Source: Actinomycetes bacterium (GTDB taxonomy: Bacteria; Actinomycetota; Thermoleophilia; BMS3ABIN01). From it: 64,000 bases of DNA. Position 1 is the stretch's first letter, and each line of letters opens with the position of its first letter. The position numbers and the translations under genes were made by a program. Location of the stretch: positions 31,658 to 95,657 of the forward strand of contig JAJYXB010000023.1 of the NCBI GenBank assembly GCA_021791195.1, written 5' to 3'. Of the stretch, positions 9,302 to 17,905 are shown one piece after another. The notes under the pieces were generated by a model. It saw only the letters and a list, made by a program, of their open reading frames with translations, searched no databases and was not told where the DNA came from.

Positions 9302-10354
9302 ATGGCGACGCTGAGGATCGATCCGGCCAGGATCGAGCAGAACACGCGCCTGGTCGCGCAAATGCTGGCGCCGCATGGAGTCCGGCTGGTCGGCGTCACC
9401 AAGGCCTGCCTCGGCGACGTGCGGGTGGGCAAAGCCATGCTCGCCGGCGGCGCCGCGGCGCTGGCTGACTCGCGGGCCGCGAGCATCGCCTCCCTGCGCC
9501 GCGGGCTGCCCGCGGCGGAGCTCGAACTGATGCGCCCCTGTTTTCCTCCGGACGGCGGCAAGCAAGCGGTATCGGCGACCGCGGCCAGCATCTGTTTTGT
9601 TTCCACGGCCGCTCAGGCCGGGGCGCTGCTGGCGGCCGGCGCGGGGCCGCTGCGCGTGTTGTTGATGATCGAGACCGGCGACGGCCGTGAAGGGGTGCCG
9701 CTTTCGCTGGCGGTGGATGAGGCCCGGCGGCTGGGGGCGCTGGACGGAGTCGAGCTGGCCGGGCTGGCGACCAACGCCGCCTGCGCCCGGCCTCAGGCGC
9801 CGCTGGGCGACGCCATGAAAGAATTCGCCCGGGCTGCCGGAGAGATCGCGGATGCCGGATGCTCATGCGGGCCGGTACGCTCCGCCGGCGGTTCGGGGCT
9901 GCTGGGACTGCTGCCCGGCGCCGCCGCGGACGGGGCTGCTTCGCCCGGCTCTGCCGCGCCGCTGGCACCGGTGAGCGAGCTGCGCTGCGGCGAGGCGATC
10001 CTGCTGGGGCGGATCCCCTCAGGCGGCGCGCCCGGCACGTTCCTGCCCGGCGCGCACCGCGATGCTTTCATCCTGGAGGCGCCGGTGATGGAGGTGTTCA
10101 GGAAAGAGGGGCGGCTGCGGGCGCTGATCGGGTTTGGCATCCAGGATGCCGGCCTCGCGCCGATGGTGCCCCTGGACGCGGGCGTCGTTCCGGCAAAGAT
10201 CACCAGCGATTATTTCGTCGTCAACCTGACGGAGGAGGCCGCCGGGAGGGTCGCTCCGGGCGGCCGGCTGTCGTTCATCCCGCCCTACTACGCCCTGCTT
10301 GCCGCGATGACCTCGCCCTTCGTGGAGAAGACGTTTCTGAAGCCGTCAGCCTAG
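9302..10354 (+). CDS. PLP-dependent ornithine/alanine racemase-like enzyme
   Basis: This is a fold-type III PLP enzyme of the Alr-like group that includes ornithine racemase (Orr/YhfX type). RLVGVTKACLGD supplies the probable PLP lysine (K34 from the ATG at 9302). GGAAALADSRAASIASLRRG, LLMIETGDGREGVPL and the SELRCGEAILLGR strand also fit that subfamily better than the cell-wall Alr at 17906. ATG at 9302 is preferred; a TTG at 9281 lies inside the terminator T-run. The substrate is uncertain: ornithine, alanine or another amino acid. The gene is isolated between the ribosomal operon and a converging helicase gene. Confidence 0.75.
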   Translation: MATLRIDPARIEQNTRLVAQMLAPHGVRLVGVTKACLGDVRVGKAMLAGGAAALADSRAASIASLRRGLPAAELELMRPCFPPDGGKQAVSATAASICFVSTAAQAGALLAAGAGPLRVLLMIETGDGREGVPLSLAVDEARRLGALDGVELAGLATNAACARPQAPLGDAMKEFARAAGEIADAGCSCGPVRSAGGSGLLGLLPGAAADGAASPGSAAPLAPVSELRCGEAILLGRIPSGGAPGTFLPGAHRDAFILEAPVMEVFRKEGRLRALIGFGIQDAGLAPMVPLDAGVVPAKITSDYFVVNLTEEAAGRVAPGGRLSFIPPYYALLAAMTSPFVEKTFLKPSA

Positions 10355-10361
10355 CGGCCGC

Positions 10362-11594
10362 TTAGCGCCGCCGTCCGCCCCGGCTCCGGCGCCGGCCCCG
10401 TCCGGAGAGCGCGCCGCCGTTGTAAGCCAGCTTGTGCACCTTTTTGGCGGTGCGGCTCTCGCTGGGCACATAGCGCATGCGGTATTCGAAGCCTTCCAGA
10501 TCCTCGCACTCGATCACCTTGTTGATCAGCCCCTCGATCGCCCGCAGCTCATCGGTCTCGTCCGGACCCAGGAAGCTGAAAGCGGTGCCTTCGGCGCCGG
10601 CGCGCGCGGTGCGGCCGATGCGATGCACATAATCCTCGGGGTTGTTAGGCATATCGAAGTTGATCACGTGGGAGATATTGTCCACATCGATGCCGCGGGC
10701 GACGATATCGGTCGCTACCAGCACTCGTACGCGGCCCTGTTTGAAATCATCCAGGGCCTTCTGCCGCTGCGACTGCGAGCGGTTCGAGTGGATCGGCGCC
10801 GCCTTGATGCCGCTGCGGCTGAGCGTGCGGCAGACTCGGTCGGCGCGGTGCTTGGTGCGGGTGAATACCAGCACGCGGTCCAGGTTGCGCTGCTGCATCA
10901 GTTCCACCAGCAGCTCACCTTTCTGCATGCCGTCAACCGGATAAAGCTTCTGCTCGATCGCCTCCACCGGCGTGGCGGTGCGGCCGACCCGCACTTCCGT
11001 CGGGTCGTCAAGCGTATCGCCGATCACGGACAGCACCTTGGGCGACATGGTCGCCGAGAACAGCAAGTTCTGCCGCTTGGCCGGCAGCAGCGCCAGGATG
11101 CGGCGCACGTCCGGCCAGAAACCCATGTCGAGCATGCGGTCGGCCTCGTCCAGGACGAGGATCTCCACCTTGCCCAGGTTCACGTCGCCGCGACGCTGCA
11201 GGTCAAGCAGCCGGCCGGGAGTGGCCACCAGCAGATCGACGCCGTGGCGGATCTTCTTCTTTTGGGGCTCGTAGCCCACGCCGCCGAAAACCGCCGCGGT
11301 GCGGTGGTTGGTGAAGCGGGCGCACGACCGGGCCACTTCCTCGATCTGCAGCGCCAGCTCGCGGGTGGGTGTGACCACCAGCGCCTTGACGCCCCCGTCC
11401 GGACTCATGCTCTGCAGGATGGGCAGGATGAAAGCCGCCGTCTTGCCGGTGCCGGTCTGGGCGCAGCCGACGACGTCCTTGCCGGAGAGCGCGTGCGGGA
11501 TTGCTTCGTGCTGGATGGGTGTGGGGCTCGTATACCCCATGGCTTCCACGCCTTTGAGCAGGCGTGATTCAAGCCCGAGTTCTGCGAATGTCAT
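10362..11594 (-). CDS. DEAD-box ATP-dependent RNA helicase (RhlE/CshA type)
   Basis: This RNA helicase probably remodels mRNA or assembling ribosomes. All core motifs are present: Q motif GYTSPTPIQHEAIP, Walker A AQTGTGKT, PTRELALQ, DEAD within VLDEADRMLDMGF, SATM, VATDIVARGIDVD, and HRIGRTARAG. The C-terminus is short and basic, ending GRGRRRSRGGRRR, an RNA-binding tail. ATG at 11594 has AAAGGAG 5 nt upstream, giving 410 residues; in-frame codons further upstream lie in the leader. Expression probably starts about 110 nt upstream, a leader length often seen for autoregulated helicases. Confidence 0.93.
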   Translation of the reverse strand: MTFAELGLESRLLKGVEAMGYTSPTPIQHEAIPHALSGKDVVGCAQTGTGKTAAFILPILQSMSPDGGVKALVVTPTRELALQIEEVARSCARFTNHRTAAVFGGVGYEPQKKKIRHGVDLLVATPGRLLDLQRRGDVNLGKVEILVLDEADRMLDMGFWPDVRRILALLPAKRQNLLFSATMSPKVLSVIGDTLDDPTEVRVGRTATPVEAIEQKLYPVDGMQKGELLVELMQQRNLDRVLVFTRTKHRADRVCRTLSRSGIKAAPIHSNRSQSQRQKALDDFKQGRVRVLVATDIVARGIDVDNISHVINFDMPNNPEDYVHRIGRTARAGAEGTAFSFLGPDETDELRAIEGLINKVIECEDLEGFEYRMRYVPSESRTAKKVHKLAYNGGALSGRGRRRSRGGRRR

Positions 11595-11713
11595 TATTCT
11601 CCTTTGCCGCTGACCATACGGGTCGCGTTCTTGAGTTAAGACGCAGTCGATCCGTAGGGGTCCAGAGGAAAGGAGCATGAGGATAAACCGAGTCTTCCTA
11701 GCTATCGCAAATC

Positions 11714-11742
11714 ATTATACTTGCTTTACGCCGCAATGCCAA
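11714..11742 (-). promoter_or_regulatory. Strong promoter of the DEAD-box helicase gene
   Basis: On the minus strand, TTGGCA (11737-11742), exactly 17 nt, then perfect TATAAT (11714-11719). The predicted start is near 11707, leaving a leader of roughly 110 nt before the ATG. Confidence 0.75.
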
Positions 11743-11772
11743 CTTGTCAGCAAAACCCCGTTGCCGCGAGCC

Positions 11773-11838
11773 TCAATTTGTCAGCAGCAGGATGATGGCC
11801 AAAGCGAGCGTCAGGCCGCCGTAAGTATATATGTTCAT
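11773..11838 (-). CDS. Possible 21-aa single-span membrane peptide
   Basis: A complete short ORF begins MNIYTYGGLT, continues with the hydrophobic LALAIILLLTN, and stops. A GGGGA stretch lies 8-9 nt upstream of the ATG. The predicted peptide is little more than one transmembrane helix. It lies upstream of the helicase promoter in the divergent interval before glmM. Size makes chance likely, and I recognise no family. Confidence 0.3.
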   Translation of the reverse strand: MNIYTYGGLTLALAIILLLTN

Positions 11839-11924
11839 GGGCGTATCATTCCCCGGAATCCGGGACTTTCGAACTCCTTTTGGCAGCTATACCCGGCCGG
11901 GAATGAATCGCAACGCGTTTCTCC

Positions 11925-11933
11925 TGATATAAT
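11925..11933 (+). promoter_or_regulatory. Extended -10 promoter of glmM-glmS
   Basis: TGATATAAT matches the extended -10 motif (TGnTATAAT) perfectly. No clear -35 is visible. A start near 11940 gives a leader of about 36 nt to the TTG start of glmM. Confidence 0.6.
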
Positions 11934-11975
11934 TTGGGTCTGATTTATCCGGTAACAAGTGATGGGGAAGGCAAT

Positions 11976-13337
11976 TTGACGCGCAAGTTCTTCGGCACGG
12001 ACGGCATCCGCGGCGTCGCCAATCAGGAGCTCACAGCCGATTTGGCCATGGCGGTGGGACGGGCCGCGGTGGCGGTGCTGCCGGGCGAAAATCCACGCAT
12101 ACTTATCGGCCGCGACACCCGTGTTTCCGGGCCGATGCTCGAGGCGGCCATGATTGCCGGCATCAGTTCCGCGGGCGGGTCGCCCGTGCGCGCCGGGATC
12201 ATCCCGACACCGGCGGTAGCCAGCCTGGTGCTGGCGGAGGGCGCCGATGCCGGCGCCGTCATCTCGGCTTCCCACAACCCTTTCCGGGATAACGGAATCA
12301 AGTTCTTCGCTGCTTCGGGCTTCAAGCTCAGCGACGCCCAGGAGCTGGAGATGGAGAAATTCCTCACCGGCGGGCACAGTCTGCCGCCCGCCGCCGGGAG
12401 TCCCGGCGCGGTGGGCCGGCTGGAGCAGCCGGCGGAAGAATATGTGGACGGCCTGCTGGCGAAGTTCGATCTCGATCTTGCCGGGATGCGCATCCTGGTG
12501 GACTGTGCCCAGGGAGCCACGTACCGCACGACGCCGATGGCCCTCGGGCGCCTGGGCGCGGATGTCTCGGTCATGTGCGACGCCCCCGACGGCTACAACA
12601 TCAACGCCGGCTGCGGCTCGACGCACATCGATACGCTGGCGGCGGCGGTCCGCGCCGACGGTTTTGACATCGGGCTTGCCCATGATGGCGACGGCGACCG
12701 TGTGATCGCCGTGGACGCGGCCGGAGAAGTGGTCGACGGCGATTTCGTCCTGGCCATCTGCGGCAAACATATGAAAGATGCCGGCCGCCTGCCGTGCGAC
12801 ACCATCGTCACCACGGTGATGACCAACCTCGGTTTTCACCTGGCCATGCGTGAACTCGGCATCAATGTCGTCACAACGGACGTCGGTGACCGTTACGTGC
12901 TGGAAGAGATGCTGGCCGGCAGCTACGGTTTCGGCGGCGAACAGTCCGGGCATATCATCAACCTGGAGACCGGCACCACCGGGGACGGCCTGGCGACGGC
13001 GCTGCTGCTGCTCGGGGTGATGGCCGAGACAGGCCGCCCCCTGGGCGAGCTGACCGGAGTGATGCGGCGGTTGCCGCAGAAACTGGTGAACGTGCCGGTG
13101 GGCGACCGCGGCGCGCTTGGCGAGGCGGCTGAAGTCTGGAGCGGCGTCGATGAGCAGCAGGCCCGCCTGGGCGGCGAGGGCCGCGTCCTGGTGCGGCCTT
13201 CGGGGACGGAGCCGGTGGTGCGGGTGATGGTGGAAGCGAAAACTGTTGAGCTTTGTGATGAAGTTTGTGAAAATATAGCCAGGCTGGTGGCGGCGCGGCT
13301 GGGTCCGGACGGTCACACGTCCGGTCCGCGCGTTTGA
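11976..13337 (+). CDS. glmM: Phosphoglucosamine mutase
   Basis: GlmM converts glucosamine 6-phosphate to glucosamine 1-phosphate for UDP-GlcNAc and peptidoglycan. The protein starts TRKFFGTDGIRGVAN and carries the phosphoserine loop GAVISASHNPFRDNGIKFF, the metal loop LAHDGDGDRVIAVD, GGEQSGHII, and the phosphate-binding RPSGTEPVVRVMVEA. TTG at 11976 is chosen because GGGGAAG lies 5 nt upstream and the family begins just there; the length is 453 residues. glmS follows 83 bp downstream, so the two consecutive steps are linked. Confidence 0.97.
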   Translation: MTRKFFGTDGIRGVANQELTADLAMAVGRAAVAVLPGENPRILIGRDTRVSGPMLEAAMIAGISSAGGSPVRAGIIPTPAVASLVLAEGADAGAVISASHNPFRDNGIKFFAASGFKLSDAQELEMEKFLTGGHSLPPAAGSPGAVGRLEQPAEEYVDGLLAKFDLDLAGMRILVDCAQGATYRTTPMALGRLGADVSVMCDAPDGYNINAGCGSTHIDTLAAAVRADGFDIGLAHDGDGDRVIAVDAAGEVVDGDFVLAICGKHMKDAGRLPCDTIVTTVMTNLGFHLAMRELGINVVTTDVGDRYVLEEMLAGSYGFGGEQSGHIINLETGTTGDGLATALLLLGVMAETGRPLGELTGVMRRLPQKLVNVPVGDRGALGEAAEVWSGVDEQQARLGGEGRVLVRPSGTEPVVRVMVEAKTVELCDEVCENIARLVAARLGPDGHTSGPRV

Positions 13338-13420
13338 AGCGGCGTGAATCTGGAAATCAACAGGAACTTTTTGGCGGCAGCCTTGAACTCTGAGTCAGGA
13401 AGCGAGAACAGGATCCTTTC

Positions 13421-15250
13421 ATGTGCGGCATAATCGGCTACGTGGGGGCGCGCCCCTGCACCAACCTGCTGTACGAGGGCCTGCGGAAGCTGGAATACCG
13501 CGGCTATGATTCCGCCGGCGTGTCGGTGCTGAGCGGCGGCCGCATCGAGGTGGTGCGCGCCGTCGGCAACATGGACAGTCTGGAGCGGGAGCTGAAGGGC
13601 AACGGCTACTCCGGGGCGCGGCTGGGGCTGGGCCACACTCGCTGGGCCACGCACGGCCGCCCGTCCACTGAGAACGCCCATCCGCATTCCGACTGCACGG
13701 GTGAGATTTCCATCGTCCTCAACGGGATCATCGAGAACTATGTCCAGCTGCGCGAATCGCTCAGCGCCGACGGCCACGAGTTCACCTCCGAGACCGACGC
13801 CGAAGTGGTCGCCCACCTGATCGAGAAGCACTACGACGGCGACCTGCTGGAGGCGGTGCGCCTGACTTACGGCGACATCAGCGGCCACTTTGCTTTCTGC
13901 GCCATCCACAGCGGCCATCCGGAACTGATCGCCGGCGCGCGCAAGGAATGCCCGTTGCTGATCGGCGTCGGCGAGGGCGAGGCTTTTGTCGCCTCGGCGA
14001 TCCCCGCCTTCCTTTCCGAGACGCGCGAGGTGATGGTCATCGGCGATGAGGAGCTTTTCCGGATCACGCCGGAGGGCGCCGAGGTGATGGACCTGCAGAA
14101 GAACGTGCTCGACCGCGAGCAGACCCGGGTGCACTGGGACGTGGATGCCGCCGAGAAGGGCGGCTTCGAGACTTTCATGCGCAAGGAGATCTACGAGCAG
14201 CCCGATTCGCTGGCCGACACCATCGCCGGCCGGCTGCCGGACTCCGGCGGGGTGGTGCTTGACGAGATGCTGATCGGCGATGACGTCCTCGCGGACATCG
14301 ACAAGGTCTACATCGTCGCCTGCGGCACCTCGTATCACGCCGGCATGGTCGGCCGCTACGTGCTGGAGAACTGGGCCAACGTGGCGGTCGAGCTTGATAT
14401 CGCATCAGAATTCAGGTATCGGGAGCCGGTGCTTTCGCCATCGACGCTGGTGGTGGGCATCTCTCAGTCGGGTGAGACCGCCGACACGCTGGCGGCGATG
14501 CGCCAGGCGCGCAAGCTGGGCGCCAAGGTGCTGGCGATCACCAACATCATGGGCAGCCAGGCGACCCGGGACGCCGACGGCATCATCTACACCCGCGCCG
14601 GCCTCGAGATCGGCGTCGCCGCCACCAAGTCGCATATTGCCCAGATCGCCGCCATCCATCTGCTGGCGCTGTATCTGGCGCAGGTGCGGGGCACGCTGAC
14701 CGCGGCGCAGATCGGGGCGATCGCGGCCGAGCTCAAGGAGATCCCCGAACTCCTGCGGCGCTACCTGAAGCACGAATCGGCGACGCACGAGATCGCCAAG
14801 CGCTACTACCAGCAGCCTTTCTTCCTCTTTCTGGGCCGCGGCGTCGGCCTGCCGGTCTGCCTGGAAGGGGCGCTCAAGCTCAAGGAGATCTCGTACATTC
14901 CCACCGAGGCGTACGCCGCCGGCGAGATGAAGCACGGCCCGATCGCGCTGCTGGACAAGGGCTCGCCGGTCGTGGTCGTGGCCACCGACGGCCATGTCTA
15001 CGACAAGGTTGTTTCCAACATCGAAGAGGTGCGCGCCCGCCAGGCGGCTGTGATCGCGGTGGCCACGGAGGGCAACGAGGGCATCGCCGCTTACAGCGAC
15101 GATGTCATGTTCGTGCCGCGGACCTCGGAGATGCTTTCGCCGCTAATATCGGTGGTGCCACTGCAGCTGCTGGCTTACCACATCGCCCAGCTGAAAGGCT
15201 GCAACGTCGACCAGCCGCGCAACCTGGCCAAGACCGTCACCGTCGAGTAG
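13421..15250 (+). CDS. glmS: Glutamine-fructose-6-phosphate aminotransferase (isomerizing)
   Basis: GlmS makes glucosamine 6-phosphate from fructose 6-phosphate and glutamine. The mature N-terminal nucleophile is Cys2 (MCGIIGYVG). The class II glutaminase domain (about 1-240) shows EYRGYDSAGV and HTRWATHG. Two SIS sugar-isomerase domains follow (ACGTSYHAG, ISQSGETADT), and the protein ends with the canonical QPRNLAKTVTVE. Its length of 609 is normal. A glmS ribozyme is not evident in the short upstream gap. Confidence 0.98.
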   Translation: MCGIIGYVGARPCTNLLYEGLRKLEYRGYDSAGVSVLSGGRIEVVRAVGNMDSLERELKGNGYSGARLGLGHTRWATHGRPSTENAHPHSDCTGEISIVLNGIIENYVQLRESLSADGHEFTSETDAEVVAHLIEKHYDGDLLEAVRLTYGDISGHFAFCAIHSGHPELIAGARKECPLLIGVGEGEAFVASAIPAFLSETREVMVIGDEELFRITPEGAEVMDLQKNVLDREQTRVHWDVDAAEKGGFETFMRKEIYEQPDSLADTIAGRLPDSGGVVLDEMLIGDDVLADIDKVYIVACGTSYHAGMVGRYVLENWANVAVELDIASEFRYREPVLSPSTLVVGISQSGETADTLAAMRQARKLGAKVLAITNIMGSQATRDADGIIYTRAGLEIGVAATKSHIAQIAAIHLLALYLAQVRGTLTAAQIGAIAAELKEIPELLRRYLKHESATHEIAKRYYQQPFFLFLGRGVGLPVCLEGALKLKEISYIPTEAYAAGEMKHGPIALLDKGSPVVVVATDGHVYDKVVSNIEEVRARQAAVIAVATEGNEGIAAYSDDVMFVPRTSEMLSPLISVVPLQLLAYHIAQLKGCNVDQPRNLAKTVTVE

Positions 15251-15252
15251 GC

Positions 15253-15295
15253 GCCGGCCGTGAACCTGCTCGCCGCGGCGCCGGCTTCCTTTTTG
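15253..15295 (+). terminator. Weak candidate terminator after glmS
   Basis: A GCCGGC (15253-15258) can pair with GCCGGC (15280-15285), followed by TTCCTTTTTG. The 21-nt loop and 6-bp stem make it weak. Confidence 0.25.
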
Positions 15296-15383
15296 TCACA
15301 AAACATTCTTCTGACAAGTACCAGGGCCGGTTCCCCGGATATGGCCGCCGGTCTGGCGGACGCCCTGGACCGGGCCGGTTGAC

Positions 15384-15767
15384 ATGCTCGTCGGCGTCGA
15401 TATCGTCGAGAACGAGCGCATGGCCCGGGTGATCGCGCGCCGGCCGCGGCTGCTGGAACGGGTTTTCACCCGGCAGGAGCGGGAATACTGTCTGTCGAAA
15501 GCTAATCCCGCCAGGCATTTCGCCGCCCGCTTCGCCGCCAAGGAGGCGGTCGGCAAGGCGCTCGGCACTGGCGTCATCTCCTGGCAGGAGATTGAAGTGA
15601 TCAACGCCGCTTCGGGGCAGCCGGCGGTTCGTGTCAGCGGACGCACCGAGGCCGCAGCGCGCCGCGCCGGCGCCGGACCGCTGTCGCTGTCGCTGAGCCA
15701 CTCCGATTCCGCCAGTGTCGCCGTGGTGGTGGCGCGCCGGCTCCGCACTGGTAATGAAGATGACTGA
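15384..15767 (+). CDS. acpS: Holo-[acyl-carrier-protein] synthase
   Basis: AcpS transfers 4'-phosphopantetheine from CoA to acyl carrier protein. The 127-aa protein starts LVGVDIVENERM, with the metal-binding Asp in GVDIVE. It has FTRQEREYC, then the second metal site and catalytic stretch ARHFAARFAAKEAVGKALGTG, and SLSLSHSDSASVAVVVA near the end. It heads a compact plus-strand run with nnrDE, a CBS protein, alr and cca, an order often seen in Gram-positive lineages. Confidence 0.95.
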   Translation: MLVGVDIVENERMARVIARRPRLLERVFTRQEREYCLSKANPARHFAARFAAKEAVGKALGTGVISWQEIEVINAASGQPAVRVSGRTEAAARRAGAGPLSLSLSHSDSASVAVVVARRLRTGNEDD

Positions 15768-15796
15768 CGGTGGCAAAACGCCGACCGGGGAGAAAC

Positions 15797-17407
15797 GTGG
15801 TTGACAAAAATGAAATTCGTGATGCGGAGCGCGAAATGATTCTCGACCATTTCCTTCCTCTTTACACTGCCGCCGAGATGGGCCGCACTGACAGGGCGGC
15901 AATCAGGGACGTGGGCATCCCCGGCGCGGTGCTGATGGAGCGCGCCGGCATGGCGGTCGCCGAACATCTGCTGGAAAGTTTTTGTGAGGATCACGGTTTT
16001 GTGGTGCTGGCCGGCAAGGGCAATAACGGGGGCGACGGCTTCGTCTGCGCGCGGCATCTGCTGCAGGCCGGCGCCGCCGTGCAGGTGCTCGCGGTCGCGC
16101 CTGCCCGGGATTATGGCGGCGACGCTCTCGTCAACCTGAAGATCCTTGAGAAGCTGGGACTGCAGGTGCAGCATGCGCCGGGGGCCGCGGCGCTCAGGCG
16201 GGCGCTGGCCGGCGACTGCGTCATCGTCGACGCCATCTTCGGCACCGGCTTCAGCGGCGAGCCGCGCGGCAAGGCTGCCGAGTTCATCGGCACCGCCGCC
16301 GTGGCGGCCGAGCGCGCCGGCATCCCGGTAGTGGCGGTCGACATCGCTTCCGGCGTGGACGCCTCCACCGGCGAGGCGGCCGGCGCCTCGCTGCCCGCCA
16401 TGGCGACCGTTACTTTCCATGCACCCAAGTTGGGGCATTTTGTCGCCCCCGGTTCTTACCATGCCGGCGACATCATCCTTGCCGACATCGGCATCCCCGA
16501 GGATTGTGGCGCGCCCGCAACACACTTTCTGCCGGCTCCGGACGTGCTGGCGGCCATCATCCCCCGCAAGATGGATTACGACCACAAGTTCAGCGCCGGC
16601 CGCGTGCTGGTCGCGGGCGGCTCCACGGGACTAACCGGCGCCGCCTGCATGGCCTCCGAGGCGGCGCTCCGGGCCGGGGCCGGGGTAGTCACCGCCGCGG
16701 TGCCTTCCAGCCTCAACCCGATCTTCGAACAGCGGCTGCTGGAGGTCATGAGCCTGCCGCTGGAGGACGGCGGCGCCGGCTTCCTGCTGAAGGACGCGGC
16801 CGCCGCGCTGCTTCAGGCCGCGGCGGCGTTCGACTGCGTGGCGCTGGGGCCGGGGCTGGGCCGCCACCCCGAGAGCGCGCTGCTGGCGCGCCGGTTCGCG
16901 CTGGACTGCCCTGTGGCGCTGGTGCTCGACGCCGACGGCCTCAATGCTTTCGCCGGGAAGCTTTCCTCTCTGAAAAAGCGCGGCGGGCCGACGGTGCTGA
17001 CGCCGCATGCCGGCGAGCTGGGCCGGCTGCTGGGCATGCCCGCCGAGGAAGTCGCCGCGCACCGGCTGGAGCACGCCCGCGCCGCCGCCAGGAAGTCGGG
17101 AAGCGTGGTCGTGCTCAAGGGCTCCGCCACGATCATTACCGACGGCCGGCTGACGATGGTCAATCCTACCGGCAATCCGGGCCTGGCCACCGCCGGCAGC
17201 GGCGACGTGCTCACGGGCACGATCGCGGCGCTGCTGGCCAAGGGACTGGACCCGCTGATCGCCGCGGCCGCCGGCGTCTACCTGCATGGCGCCGCCGCCG
17301 ACCTGGCCGCCGGCGACCTGAACCAGGACCATCTCGTCGCTTCGGACCTGATAGACTACTTGCCGCTTGCCTTCGCGCAGCTCGATGAGGAAGAAGAACA
17401 GGAATAA
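15797..17407 (+). CDS. nnr: Bifunctional NAD(P)H-hydrate epimerase / ADP-dependent NAD(P)H-hydrate dehydratase
   Basis: This protein repairs hydrated NAD(P)H, which forms spontaneously or by enzyme error. The N-terminal epimerase (YjeF_N, about 1-220) contains GAVLMERAGMAVAE and VVLAGKGNNGGDGFVCARHL. The C-terminal dehydratase (YjeF_C) contains DHKFSAGRVLVAGGSTGLTGAACMASEAALRAGAGVVT, TPHAGELGRLLG, VVLKGSATII, NPTGNPGLATAGSGDVLTG, and the ADP/Mg site GSGDVL. GTG at 15797 follows GGGGAG and is preferred; GTG at 15770 would add nine residues. It is the second gene of the acpS run. Confidence 0.94.
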   Translation: MVDKNEIRDAEREMILDHFLPLYTAAEMGRTDRAAIRDVGIPGAVLMERAGMAVAEHLLESFCEDHGFVVLAGKGNNGGDGFVCARHLLQAGAAVQVLAVAPARDYGGDALVNLKILEKLGLQVQHAPGAAALRRALAGDCVIVDAIFGTGFSGEPRGKAAEFIGTAAVAAERAGIPVVAVDIASGVDASTGEAAGASLPAMATVTFHAPKLGHFVAPGSYHAGDIILADIGIPEDCGAPATHFLPAPDVLAAIIPRKMDYDHKFSAGRVLVAGGSTGLTGAACMASEAALRAGAGVVTAAVPSSLNPIFEQRLLEVMSLPLEDGGAGFLLKDAAAALLQAAAAFDCVALGPGLGRHPESALLARRFALDCPVALVLDADGLNAFAGKLSSLKKRGGPTVLTPHAGELGRLLGMPAEEVAAHRLEHARAAARKSGSVVVLKGSATIITDGRLTMVNPTGNPGLATAGSGDVLTGTIAALLAKGLDPLIAAAAGVYLHGAAADLAAGDLNQDHLVASDLIDYLPLAFAQLDEEEEQE

Positions 17408-17425
17408 CAAGCAGGAAAGGACAAG

Positions 17426-17899
17426 ATGGAAGCCTCCAGCGAAAAAAAGGAACCGACGGCTGCCGAGATCATGACCGCCGATGCCGTCACGGTGCACGAG
17501 AACGCCAAGGTACATGAAGTGGCGCAGCTGATGTCCGAGCACAATATCAGCGGTGTGCCGGTGGTCAATGATAATCATCAGGTAGTGGGCATCGTCACCG
17601 AAGGCGACATGGTGGAGATGGACGCCGACATCCATTTTCCTCACTACATCAATTTTCTGGACAGCGTCATCTTTCTGGAGAGCACCCGGAAATTCGACAA
17701 ACGCGTGCGCCACGTGTTCGCCAGCTCGGTCCGCGATATCATGACCACCGAGGTCGAGACGGTCCAGAAGGAAACGCCGCTGCACGAGATCGCCACGCTC
17801 ATGTCCGACAGAAAGGTCAACCGCCTGCCGGTGCTGGACGGCGACAAACTGGTGGGCATCGTCACCCGCGCCGACGTGGTGCGGGCGATGGCCGGGTGA
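17426..17899 (+). CDS. Tandem CBS-domain protein
   Basis: A stand-alone pair of CBS motifs fills this 157-aa protein. CBS1 covers roughly 15-70 (AAEIMTADAVTVHENAKVHEVAQLM, GVPVVNDNHQVVGIVTEGDM). CBS2 covers about 100-155 (VRDIMTTEVETVQKETPLHEIATLM, RLPVLDGDKLVGIVTRADVVR). Such pairs bind adenosyl ligands such as AMP, ATP or SAM, and act as sensors. A 30-residue insert between the two motifs (DADIHFPHYINFLDSV) is typical of the actinobacterial and firmicute versions next to acpS or nnr. ATG at 17426 has AGGAAAGG upstream. The partner is unknown. Confidence 0.9.
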   Translation: MEASSEKKEPTAAEIMTADAVTVHENAKVHEVAQLMSEHNISGVPVVNDNHQVVGIVTEGDMVEMDADIHFPHYINFLDSVIFLESTRKFDKRVRHVFASSVRDIMTTEVETVQKETPLHEIATLMSDRKVNRLPVLDGDKLVGIVTRADVVRAMAG

Positions 17900-17905
17900 T
17901 CGGGC

